From the NCBI GenBank assembly GCA_013400975.1, contig WBMZ01004780.1, positions 28,273 to 92,272 on the forward strand: a DNA stretch of 64,000 nucleotides, read 5' to 3'. The notes under the pieces were generated by a model that saw nothing but the letters and a program-made list of their open reading frames with translations, did no database searches and was not told where the DNA came from. Of this stretch, positions 1 to 12,500 are shown piece after piece. Numbering within the stretch: position 1 is the first letter of the stretch; each line of letters opens with the position of its first letter. This DNA comes from Atrichornis clamosus. Taxonomy: Eukaryota > Chordata > Aves > Passeriformes > Menuridae. A program made the translations under genes and the position numbers.

Positions 1-366
1 TATTGCTAGAAAATGGATAAATGTGGAGGGGAAACTGGGCTCCTCGTACAGGTGATGGAGACCAGGGCAGGTGAGATGGAGCAGGGTCCCAGAGGAAGCA
101 GCTCTCTCCTGAGCAGCCTGACAGGAATCCCCCCTGGTTACTCAGCCACCACCACACACCTGCACTGGAGCACATTCCCCAAACAGCCCAAACCAAGTCA
201 TGTATTGTGAAAACGGGTGACTTTGGAGCACATCCAGTACTGTGGCTCCTCCTGCAGCACAGGCTAAGGGCAAACCCTTGGTAGTACCCAGGATTAAAAG
301 CTTCTCCTCCGTGCAGAGGGCAGGAACTTGATGAGCCCGAAGGATTAGGGGCATTGCCATGGTTAC
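1..366. other. Intron 39, partial
   Basis: The open frame of exon 39 runs on for about 75 codons into this intron without a stop, but the GTAACC donor and loss of rod-like sequence place the exon end at 367. Nothing else is recognised. Confidence 0.6.
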
Positions 367-516
367 CTTGTAGTGCTGCAGGCAGCGACTCAAGCTGTTC
401 CCATCGGTGGCCTGGTGGAAATCGCTGTCATCCAGCGACTCCGCGCTGCCAGAGACCCAGCTCAGCAGCTCCTGGAGTTTGCCCTGGAGAGTCTCGTGAC
501 GGGCCAGGATTTTAGC
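367..516 (-). CDS. MACF1: MACF1 exon 39, MACF1b-specific rod segment (last exon in the window)
   Basis: Fifty codons, phase 0 (residues 3384-3433): [20 protein letters not shown], then [13 protein letters not shown]. The acceptor tggtttttAAG|GCT closes an 81-nt intron from exon 38. The donor is AAG|GTAACC; the reading continues beyond the left edge. Confidence 0.88.
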
Positions 517-3500
517 CTTAAAAACCAGAAATGCATCGTTTAAACAAGGAATTTTGGGATGCTCAGAGACACAGCAGGGGACAGTCGCCAGCTCTACCTT
601 CTCGGCTTCTGCCGCCCCGCGAAGGTTTTGCAGCCGGGACTGCAGGACGTCGTTGGCAGAGCTCAGAGACTTCTGCAGGTTCTTGGCATCCTTCTCCAAA
701 GCCTTCAGTAACTGCTCAGGGACTTCTTCAGGGGGGTTGGCCACAATCCTCTGCACGGCATCCAGCTCCTGATTCACTGGGAAGCTCAGCTCCTGCAGCT
801 CAGCGCCCAGGGCCTGAGGCAAGACAGCATCGTTATGTCTGGGACGGGGTGACTTCACCTCCCCGCTGCCAGAACTGAGCAGAGGTTCTGGAGAGACAGC
901 TCCAAGCACTGCATCCAGAAAGACTCATCACCACCCTCCAGCCCTGCTCGGCTGCCAGCACTCCCCTGCCTTTCTTCCAGGCCGTAAAATTTATTTCAGC
1001 CAAGCTTAGGCTGTTGTCTGGGCAGGGAGGAGAAGGTGGATGGATCAGAAGAAGGAGGGATGAGGTTTGCATGTAAATGCCTGTTAAAACTGAGAGGAAT
1101 CTCCCCAAAGCAGGCGGGGGGTGCAAGGGCTGTGCATGAAGCTGGGGAGAGGGGGCAAAGCTCTGTCTAACACCAGCCAAGCCTGGCCCAGCCAAGCTCA
1201 CCTCTGCCTGCAGCCGCAGGTCGTGCAGGGCTGCCAAATTCTGCTCCGCCGGCTGCACCCGCTTGATTCTCATCTCGATATCTCGGAGCATGGAGAGATA
1301 AGAGATCAGCCTCTGATCATGCTCCAGACACATCTTCTTGCTGAACTTGATCTACAAAATCAAACAGGAAAACAAACCCTCAGAGTCATGCAGAAAAGAA
1401 GACAAAGGGTTAGGTAAAATCCTTTTTTTTTTCAAAGGAGAAATTTGTTAATAACATTCCTGCTCATGGACTTGCCACTCGCTGGCCTTATCTGCAAGAT
1501 TTACTACAGGAAAAATAAAACACATGGTTCTTTTTCCAACGTAAGCTTATAAATGGCAAGAGATCTCTGGTGTTACAGCAAAAGTGCCAAAAAAAGAGTT
1601 GTACTTGTTAGTCATTTAGAAGTAATGCTCCAGCAAAAGGAGCCACAGCTCAGCCCTGAGTGTTTTCAGTCGTACATCACCGAGTCCTTTGCCAAACCCA
1701 CTGCAGGCGATACTGCAACATCCACTCCTCGTGCTCCAGCTGCCCTCTGAGCCGAGGGCCTCGGGCAGATTTAGCATCAAACATCCACAAACAGCTCATC
1801 AAAAATGCCAAAACAGCAAAAAGTATCCACTCACCTGGGCTGGTCTCGTGGATTCCCTGGAGGTTTCCAGCAGCTCCCCCTCCACTATCACAGGTAACAG
1901 CAAGCTCCGATCGCCGGGACCCGGCTGCTTGGTCCTCTCCTGGGGGGTTTCTCCTTGGGATTTTGGGGCAGCAGGGGCAACTCCTCTGAGCTCAGCTGTT
2001 TGCTCTCGCTGTTTCTCGTCTCCAAGCTCAAGGACTGCGGGAAGTTCCTGAACTTCTGTGGGCTCCTCTCTGATAATCAAGTCATCGGGCAGCTCCTGTG
2101 CCGCGGTGGCTGCGCTGGACACCTCCCGGGTGGTTCCCAGCTTGGTGTCTTCCTGAGTCATCCTCTCCTCCAGACTCAGGGCCACCAAGGAATCGTGACC
2201 ATTCTTGATCCCACTTTTCACCACTTCTCGAGCTTCCCGCTGTTTGGGGGGCACAGGGAACACCTGATCCTCTCCGAGGTTTTCTGTATCTTTCTCAGGA
2301 ACTGTTTTCTTTCCTTTTCCAGCCCGGTGCTTGGCTGTGTCTCTTGCCAACCCAGCAGCAGTCTCAATGGTGGATTCATGTTTTGGCTCTGGCACCCTTG
2401 AGACAAAGCCCTCCTCCTCATCCTTTTTCCTTGGAATTTCGTTGGAAACCAGAGAAGGAAGGGGCTGCTTTTCTGCAGAAGGCTTCTCTGGCTGAGCGCT
2501 GTCTCCTGGAATACTGCCCTGCTTTGCTTTCTTTTTCTTTCTTTTCTCTTTTTGGGTAGGTTTTAGCCCCGTTTCACTTGTTTTTTCCTGATCCACAGGA
2601 CCTTCTGGGCCAGGGGTTTCTCCTTCGGTGTGACTGACAGCTTTTTTCCCTGCAAGCTCACCTCCTGCAGGCTCCACAGGGACACCAACACCCAGGGGTT
2701 CTCCAGCCTCTGCAGGACCCATCGCTCCCTTCCCTGGGCCCACGCTGACACATTCCCTCGGGGCTGCTGGTGTTACCTGGGCCACGCTGGTCACTCCCTC
2801 CCCTTGCCCAGAAGTCACCACTGCACCTTCGCCACCTGCCACAGCTCCCTCTGCACTTACAAACTCTCTGCTCTTCCTCCTCTCCTCCTCCTCACTGTGA
2901 AGCACCTCCGTGTCCAAGAACAACTGCTCCTTCTCCAAGCCCAATTCCTCCACTGTCTCTGTCCCTCCATCCACTCCTACCCTCGATTCCTTCCCCCAGG
3001 CTGCTCTCACTCGGGAGCTGCCTTTTGGGATCCCTTTTTGCACAGACCCTGCCACCACTGTCTCTCCAGGGAGAGACACTCTTCCTAACACTGACGGGTG
3101 CTCTGGAGCCACCTCAGCCTTTGCTTGGGGATGAGGAAGGTGATGATGTTCGTCTTGGGGATGGACACCATCCTCTGAAGCTTCCTGGGGTTTTAATTTC
3201 CCTTTTGTCCGTGTTTTGGGGGATCTCTCGGTGGCAGTGGCTGCACCCCCAGCTGCGTCAGAGCTCGTGGCTTCAGGCTGAGCTTCGGGCTCAGCACCAT
3301 CAGACCTCCTGGCAGATTTGGTAGGGAGGCCAACACCTTCCTCTTTAGGTGACACTTTTTCTCTTTTTTCCTGGGGAGGTTGGGGTATTTCTACCTTGCC
3401 CACCTCAGAACCGTGTTTGTCTCGGGGTATTTGCACATCCTGAAGACCGGCAGCCAATTTCTGGCTAATCAGTCCTTTGTCAACAGCTTCCCTTACAGCC

Positions 3501-6500
3501 AACCTTTCCCCACTGCCAGCATCAACAATTCCCCCAGCCCTGAGCTGGTTGCTGGCGATGACTTTGGCCATGGCCTCGTCCAGCAGCCCTCGCTCCACAG
3601 CTGCCCTCAGGGAGAGCCTCTTGCTGACCGTGCCCTCCACCACCCCGCCACTGTCCGCCTGTGCCTGCAGCAGCCTCAGGGTGGGCACAGGGTCCACCCT
3701 CCCCAGCCTCACTGCCTCTGCACACGTCAGCTTGGTCCCTGTCACCTCATCCTGGATGGCTTGGAAGGGATGGACCTCCAGGTACCTCTGGCCAGATTCA
3801 ATATCAATTCTGCACTTCTTCAGGAACTCTGAGTAGGGAACAATCATGCAGGTCTCAGGGTCTACAATCCCTTCTTTCATTTCTGGAGATGACAGGACTT
3901 TCTCCACCACCTGCTGGGGCACCAAGCCCTCCTGCACTGCCTGACACAGCGCCAGTCTCTGGCCAGAAGCTGGATTAAAAACGCTTCCGCTCTCAGCCTG
4001 GATTTCCTGCACTTTCCTCTGGAATTCTGGGCTAACGAGCCCTAATGATACTGCCTGGGGCACGGGCAGCTTCTCCTTCGTAGCTGGATGGACAAAGTCC
4101 TGCAGGACCACGTTTTCAGCTCTCCTGAGCTCCTTACATAGATCCGGATCAATCAAACCATGTTTCATCGCGTCGTCCACCGAAAGCCTCATCCCAGACA
4201 CGTGGTGGATGATTCCTCCATCAGCAACCTGCTTGGTCAAGAGCTGAAAAGCTTTTTCCTTGTCCAGGAGCCCTTTTCCAACAGACTCTGCAACAGTCAG
4301 AGGCTGTTTGGTTTCAGGATCCACAATTCCACTGGTCTCAGCCTGTAAACTCAGGAGCTTCTGCCTGGTCTCCTCATCAGTGCCTTTCCCCTTGGAAGCC
4401 TTCTCCAGCTTGACCAGCTCTGTCTCATTTGTTGGCTCTATGAGGCCCAGGTTTGAAGCCAAAGTGACCGATACTTTTTTGCCACGTTTCAAGTCAACAA
4501 TCCCTCCAGTGACCACCTGCCCTTCCAAGATCCTCAGGGCTGTCTCCTTGTCCAGAAGGCCAACGGCAGCAGCGTCCTTGATGGAGTAGACGAAGTTATT
4601 GCCTGGGTCAAGAACACCACTTATGGCTTTGTCGGATGCCAGAACCTTCTGGAGAAGCTTCTCATCCATCAGACCTTCTTCAATGACGTCCTCAGTGGTT
4701 AAGGGCTCACACACATGGGAGTCAAAGAAGCCACTGAACATCCTCATCCTCTCCAGGAGTTTCACGGCCGTGTGGCCGGACACCACTCCAGAGGCCACCG
4801 CCTCGTCCAGCAGCAGCGTCCTGCCCGTCTGCTCATGGATGATGCCACCGCTTTGGAGCTGCCTTAAGAGCATTTCCAAAGTGTCCTCTGCTTCCGCAGG
4901 GGCTGGCAGGGATGTTTCATCAACGCCCTCACCACCTAACACTTCTTCCCCCTCTCCTCCTTCCACTTCCAGCACACTTTCCATGTCCTCGCTTTGCCTC
5001 TCTGTTGGCGCTGCCTCTCCAGTTCCAGGGAGCAGAAGCTCCTCTCCCCCCACCACACCATTTTCAACTGTTTCCCCATTTAGTAAATAAGCCTCTCTAA
5101 CATCTTCTGCCTCTAGTTCAGGTTCCTCCACATCCTGAGACCTCTCTGCCACGATTTTCAGTCCATCTCTACTTTCTGGAACACCCACTGTTACGGAGAT
5201 TTCACTTTTCACAACCACTGCCCCACTTTCCAATGCCCTCTTCTGATCTTCAGTACCTTCCACTCCATCCACTGCAGCAGGCTTGGACTCTTCTTCTGCC
5301 TTGATCAACATTTCCTCTGCTTCTCTGAATCCACTGTCAAAGTCACTGGGGGGTTCTGGCATCAATAATTTTACCTGGTGTTTGTCCTTGCCTGTAGAAG
5401 TGACCTGTTCTCTTCCAAATTCAGCATCAATTTCACTCCTGATGGGCACCTGTTCAGGGTGAATCTGCTCCTGCTCTTCCACACGTAGGAAATCCTCTGC
5501 ATCCTCCAAGAGGAGACTTTCAGGTCCCATCACCACCTCCCCATTCTCCAGAGCAGTTCTGGGTGGTTGGATCTTTACGCTTTCATCTTTTGAAGGAGCA
5601 AATTGAAACTCAAGCTGCTGCAAAGCCAAACCATTGCAAGGTTCGCTTTCAAGAGCTGCGTTTGCCTCTGTCTCCTCAAAGCCTTCCCTGCCTTCCAACA
5701 CCTCTGCACACGATCCATCTTCTTGGGTTTGGCTGAGAGCTTTAGTGAGATTGTTCAACTCCCCATCCACCAAGAGCAGCTTCTGGCCATCGTGGACGTT
5801 GATGTAGCTGTGGGTCATCAAGTGGAACATCAGCCTTTCGTCGTCACTCCTTGGCAGAGGGTCCCTGGGCTCCTGGGCACCTGTGGGACTCCTCCCAGGA
5901 GAGCTCTGGCCTTGCCTGCTCCTGCTTGGAGAGCCAGCGAGCTGCACGCTGGCCATGACATCAGGCATGACAGCTGCTTTCAGCTTCTTCACCACGTCTC
6001 TCTCCAGGATGCCTTGTTCCACTGCTTTCTGCCAGGACAACACCTCAGTGGTTTCTGGTATAAAAACAGCCCTGATGAGTTGCCTCTTGCTGAGAATCTC
6101 GTGAATCAACTCCGTGGACAGGATTCCTTGCTCCAAAGCATCTGCAACCGGGATGATCTCCCCCGTCTCTGGCCACAGGAGCCCCATGAAGGACCACAGG
6201 GATTCCAGGACCACCAATGCAATCCTTGGCGCTACCAGCTCCCTCCTTACGGCTTCATCCACGCTCAGCCTCTCTCCCGTGACGGTGTCGATGATTCCAC
6301 CCGTCTGGAGCTGCCGGATCAGAAGGGTGCAAGCCAAGTCCTGGTCAATCAGGTTATGGCTGACAGCCTCGTCCACGGTCAGCCTGTGTCCTGTCCTGGG
6401 GTCAACGATGCCACCAGCAAACAGGTGGGCTTCCAGCAGCCTCACTGTCACCTGCCTGTCTATCAGCCCCTCCTGGACTGCACGGAAGATGCTGACCTCC

Positions 6501-9500
6501 CTGCCTGATTTCAAGCTCACCATCCCACCCGCCAGCTGCCTGACTGGGAGCAGCCTCATCCCAGTCTCCTGGTGGATGATGCACCGGTCCATGAGCTCGG
6601 GCAGACTGATTTTCTCTGCAGTGTTGGGGTCGATCAAATCCTTGCCACCTTCCAGGTGAGACAGGAGCCTGGAGTGAAGATGGGAGGGAAGGAGCCTTTC
6701 TTGCACCGCTGTCTCCATGCTGATTCTGCCCTGCTGGAATTTAAAGCCCCCAGTGACGAGCTCAGCCTCAAGAATCTTTAGCCCAATGCTCTCACTGATC
6801 CTCCCCTCTTCTACTGCAGCAACAACAGGCAGGAGATGCCTCCCCTCACGTCTGACTTCTTCCACCCGCTGGAGAGCATCCTTCAATTCCTGCAGCACCT
6901 GGAATGCCCTGAGATCGATGATGTTTCTTGCCAGGCCTTTCTCCAAGGAGAGTTTCTCACTGGTCTCTGGGACAACTAAGTCAGAGGTGATCACCTGGGC
7001 CTCCAAGAGGACCAGGCCCGTGTCCTGATCTATAAGACCTCTCTGCATGGCACCAAAGACAGGGAATATTTCTACCGTGCCCAGATCGATCACTCCTGCC
7101 ACGGCTTCGCTGCCCTAGAACAGAAAGAGAAGGGAAAGAATTAAATCAAAATCAAGCATTTCCAGCACTCATTGTATGAGCTCCAGGGAGTTTAAAAAAA
7201 AAAAAAAATAAAAAGCTCCAAATCCCTAAACAGGCCAGAAAATCCCAAAGTGTTTGAAATCTAGTCCATCACCAGGGCAGCACCAAGATGCTTCCAATAT
7301 CCACCACCAGTAACGCAGCAAAGCGGCAAGCGCCAAAACTCAGAAGCTCCACGGAAAAAGAGGGCAGGAGACCAACAAGCACATCAAAGCCCTTCCACAG
7401 CTCCAGTTTTAAAAAGTCAAGACAACACAGATCCCACTGTGCACTCGTGGAGAAGAAAACCCCCCCAAAACCGCCCGCTTTGGGGTAAGTAGGAACCTCT
7501 CTCCCACGCTGATTCCTGCCATGCTGTAAATCCTGCGCTTCCCAAGCAGATCTGAAGTGCCAGGATGGCTGGGGAACACCACAGAGCCCTGTGCCATGGA
7601 GCAGCTCCCAGCCATGCATCAGGGCAGGAGCAGGACAGCTCCCCAGGCATGACCACGGCCCCTGCTCTGCCCACTCCAGCACCTCCAAGCTGCTCCTCAG
7701 ACAGGGCCAGGGGAGAAGTGGAGTAAGTTGGAGATCCCAGCACGGAAACAGTGACAGGCTGGGAACACACCATCTACTGTGGTGTTTTTGGAGGGGCTTA
7801 TCTCTTCTTGCTGCTATCCCCACAGGGAAGGGAATAATTTAGGTGATAAAGAGTATCTTTGTTCAAAGGCTCTCTGGACGTTTGGGTTTCTCCCTGTCCC
7901 ACTGATTGGGGACAAAGTAGGCCCAAGCCTACAAGACTTTTGTGGGGATAGTACGGAGGGAATCAGGATTATGGAATGAATGTCTTTTGCATCCCAACAC
8001 CCTGCTGTGGGGGCAGGAGGAACCTTCTGGGACAACCTAAGCTCTCCACCACCATCGCCAGACCCTGACGTGCATATTCAGAGATGAACAAGCCGTGGAA
8101 AGACAGAGAAGAGGGAAGGGGGGAAAAAAAGAGAAAGATAAAAAAGGAGATGGATGGGAGGGAGGGGAGTAAAAGGCTTTTACTTACCGACTTGCAGGGT
8201 GTGCCTTGAGCAGTTAAAGACAGAGCCTTATGGAGCAGTTCAGCCGTATCACACACAGTGTAAAGCTTGGGGTTAGCGTCCAGCATGCGACTGTTTTGTT
8301 TGCAAAAAGAACCCCACACACAGGTCGTCCTCTTTCCCTTTGTGTGTTTTGTTTGTTTAAATCCCGGGGGGTTAGTTAAACTTGTAAGCAAGGATGTCAG
8401 TTAATCTTAAAAACAGTTGACATGAAACACAAACTGGTACAGGGACACATCATGCTCAATTTAGCGCGTTCTGCTCTGCGTTTTTGGTCTTTTGTAACTT
8501 CTTTCTGACAGTTGGATGTTTCCAGCAAGCAAATGTTAAAGAGTTCTTCATGCTCCCTCTACAGTGAAGCAACGGCTCCGCACAGGAGCCGCAGGGATCA
8601 TTTTGCAGACGGGGATTTAAGGTGAAGCCCCACTGCCATCTCTTGTTTTGCTTCCTGGGCTTCATCGAGAGCGTGAGTGAAAACTGTTCCAGCCCCAAAG
8701 CAGCCTCATGCTGCACCAAAACAGCTTGACAGGCCCTGGAGAGGGCTTTTGTTCTAAAATCATCTTCCTGCCCAAAAGGGAGGAAAAGGGAAAGGAAAAA
8801 AGCATCCTTTTCACAGCCAGGCTGCACCAAATCCGTGATGGCTTAGCAGTGACTAACGAGCTGACTCGCTCACCATCAGCTTTCTGCTGCCAGCACAAGG
8901 GCTAAAGGGCTTGCAACAAAATAAATCATTTCCTGCTCTGAGACACCTGGAATGTGCTGCAAAGTCCAATTTGGAGCAAAACACTATAGATTTAGGTGAA
9001 AGCTGGGCAGGCAGATCTTAGAAAAGCAGCCCTGCTGCCCTCTTCCCAGGAGTGGCTCGAACAGGGCTTCACTCACGGACCCGAGAGCCAAACCCTGCGT
9101 CTCGTGGCCAGGTGTGAGCAGGCTGCTGCTTCAGGGTACAGGGAGCCAGCAAGCAAACACACAAAAATATCCATTGACACATGAATATACACTGAGAGAA
9201 CACGCACACGTGGATCTGTGAATGACAGCTCCTAACAGAGGCACTGAGGATGCGCTTCCAGCCCTCCCTACCCGGCGGAACAAGGACGGGGCCTGACGGA
9301 TAAGAACAGGGAGTGGGGTCCTGAAGGTCTCCCAGGTCAGCTGAGGGGCTGGACAATGCAGTTGCCTTCCACTGGGAGGAGCTACTTGGTTCAGCCACTG
9401 CTGAGACAAACCCTTGGCCAGACCTCGAGACCCCCGAGGCCACGTGAATCCCCCCTTCCCGCACCCCTGCGGGATGGAGCCCTCGGAGGTCAAAGGCCTG

Positions 9501-12500
9501 AGAGGACATTCCTCCCAGGACACAGATTTCCTTCAGGGGACCATTTCCAGGACTGAAATCCACCTGCAACCCTGCTCACCAAGCATGAACGAGCCAACCC
9601 CCCGTGCACAGGGCAGAGCCCTGATGGAAACCGAAGGACAACTCTCGCACTGAGCAGGAAGGCAGCAGGAAAACGGCTCCTGCTTGGCCTCCAGGGACCA
9701 CCAGCCTGGATGCTTTGGGTGCCCGCGGACGGGAGAGAAGGGAGGGCAACCACGTGCAAGTAAGAGAGGCTGTGAGTGGCCAGTGGCCATGAGACACACG
9801 ACAAAGTGAAACCTTTTCCATGCCCTGGGGAGTGAACAGTGCAGCCACGGGGCCGAGCAGGGAGCAGTACCTTGTGCTCTGTCTCCTGAGCCAGCTGGCT
9901 CTGGAGCTGCTGGAGCTGCTCCGTGGAGTTGCTGCAGAGGGCCTGGTAGGTCTCCTTCAGAGCACCAATCTGAGCAGAAATCTGGTCCTTTTCTGGTTGG
10001 GAAAGCCTGCAAGGGGAAGGGGAAATCTCTCAGGACAATGCCCAAACCAGCTCCACAGAATTACCGTGTTGTTCTAGTGGAGGAAAAGGCCAAATCCACC
10101 ATGAGTCCCTTCCTCTCCCTGCCCTATTCCTTCCCCAGCTCAGCTAAAACCTGCCAGGACAACTGAGCAAAGGCAGACCTGCATTGTAACGATCAAGTCC
10201 CCAAATATACAGGGCTGGATCTCAACTAAAGAGGATTAATGTTGTCCCACGGCATAAATGGGCTGCACATTTCTTAGATCTAATTGCAGACAATAAAGAA
10301 GACAACTGTTGTGTGCAGCTCATCACTGTTTTTAACGGGAGTCAGGCACTGGATCCCATGGACACCAGCCCACCAGTGACAGCTCTAAGGAATCTCATCT
10401 CCAGCCCCTCTTCTCTCCTTGGGTCACACTCACTTGTGGCTGTGTTTTGCCAGGAATATTTGGGAAGTTTTGATGGCCTCAGAGACCTGCTCCTTCTTTG
10501 CAGTCAGCTCCTCATTCAGGGCCTGGCGGAAGAAATAAAAAAGAAAGAAGCTTAATTCAGCTGTGAAAAAAAGAGCAGAAGCTAAACCTCAGTGTCTGAT
10601 GTCCCTCCTGCTTTACCTGCTGCTCCGAGATGGATTTCTCGATGTCTCCCAGCTCTCTGCTCCCAGCAGGAGCTGCCTTGCCTTGCACACTCTGCTTCAA
10701 GCCCAGGGCCCAGCCCAGGAGCTCCTTCACCTTGTCCACGTGCTCCTGCTTTTCCTCCTCCACTACTTTCTGCAAACAGAGGGAGGAAGACAACCACGTC
10801 AAAGGGGACCTCCAAAGGGGGAGCAACACCCAGGATGTGCCCTCAGCACAGAGCAGCACCCCTAGGGATGGAGGGAACGAGGCTGAGCACTCAGAACAGA
10901 GCTCAGGGGTGTCCCAGGCCCTCACCTCCTCCTCCTCCAGCCGCCGGAGCGCGTCACTGATGTACTTCACGTGCTGGGTGGTCAAGGTCACCAGGGCTGT
11001 GTAGCGAGTCCTCAAATCCATGAACTGCCCAGGGAAAGAGGGAAAAACGGGGGGAAAACGAAGGGAAAACGGGGGGAAAACAGGGCACATCAGTACTGGC
11101 AGCAGACCTGGAGCGATGTACTTGACACGACACGGATGCAGCACCTCTCCCTTGGGAACCCCCCAAGGCACCTGGCAGACCCAGAAGGGCACCAATGGAA
11201 TGTAGCAAGAGCCTGACGGGGAGGGCTGTGGCCACACGTGGCACGCTGCACGACACTGGAGCGAGGGCACGCTCCGGTCACGGGCACTGGGGCGGGTGCT
11301 CGACACTCCCAGAGGGCTACTGGGATCTTGAACATCCACACAGAGCAGACAGGACCTCGGGCCCCTGGAAGGTCTCATCCCGGAGATCCACGCACAGTAA
11401 CACTGCACGGTGCTCTGGTTATTTACCTCGCAAGGCCGAAGGGCTGAGCCGACCCCGCTGGATTTGACCCAGGGGTTCCCAGGGGCTCCCAGGAGTCTGG
11501 GTATGGCATACCCGGTGCTTAGGGCACCAAGCCATCCTCTCTGGCTATTGGAGAAAACAGCGAGGGTGGAAACTTTATTTATACAAGAGAGTTCAGCAGA
11601 AAGGAGCTCATTTCCCAGAGGCTGCTGGGCGGTTTGCTCGGCGTGGAAGAACCCCCCGTGGCTTCTCCCTGCTGGGCTGGGCTGGGCTGGGCTCCTACCT
11701 CCTGGGTGATGGCATCCGAGGACGAGAGCATGCGCCGGCGCTTCATGGGGGACTTCTGCTGCGACTCCACGAACGCCCTGTAGGTCATCAGCTGCAGCTC
11801 ATAGTCCTGCAGAGGTGGGGAGAGGAGGAGAGGGTGAGATCTGCAAGCTGTGCCGTGGCTGCTCCTGCCCAGCCGGCCCCATCCAGGCGCTCCCACCCCA
11901 GGAGGGGAACTGTACCTTGACGGCGGCCGAGTATTGCTGGGAGAACTTCTGGCACTGGTCCAGCTTGGCTTGGTTTTTCTCAATTTCTGCAGCCAAAGCC
12001 TTCAAGAAAATTCAAAGCAAAAATGGTTGTCAGGAAAGGTTGGCTGAGTTGTTGTCCAGAGAAGCTGTGGATGCTCCATCCCTTAAAGTGTTCAAAGACA
12101 GGTTGGACTGGGCTTGGAGCAACCTGGGATAGTCGAAGGCGTCCCTGCCCATGGCAGGGGGGTTGAAACAAGCTGATCTTGAAGGTCCCTTCCAACCCAA
12201 ACCATTCTGGGATTCTACAACAGCTGCCGTGTGGGGGTGAGCAGAACTCTGGTTCACATCCCCCCACTTTTGGGTAAAACCTTTACTCTCTTCAGTTTGT
12301 CGTGCAAGACCTCATCTGCACCTCAAGTTAAGCAGAGTTTCTCCACTTCCCAGACACCCAGCTCAGGCCTGAAGCCTCTTCCCTGCTTCGTTTCATATTT
12401 TCAAGCTCACAGATGAAAAGGAGTGACACTGTCACTGCAGCAACAGCCTGAGACATCACGAGGTGCTGCCTCACCGTTTGCTGGCTGAGCTGCTCCGACA

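Noticed and set aside
142..366. Continuation of the exon 39 open frame to the left
   Set aside because: It lies past a phase-0 GTAACC donor and loses the heptad-like rod pattern, so it is read as intron.
1799..1834. The last eleven codons of the exon 36 open frame ([11 protein letters not shown] then stop)
   Set aside because: A consensus GTGAGT donor at 1,834 in phase 0 joins exon 37; the readthrough residues are intronic unless an intron-retention isoform exists.
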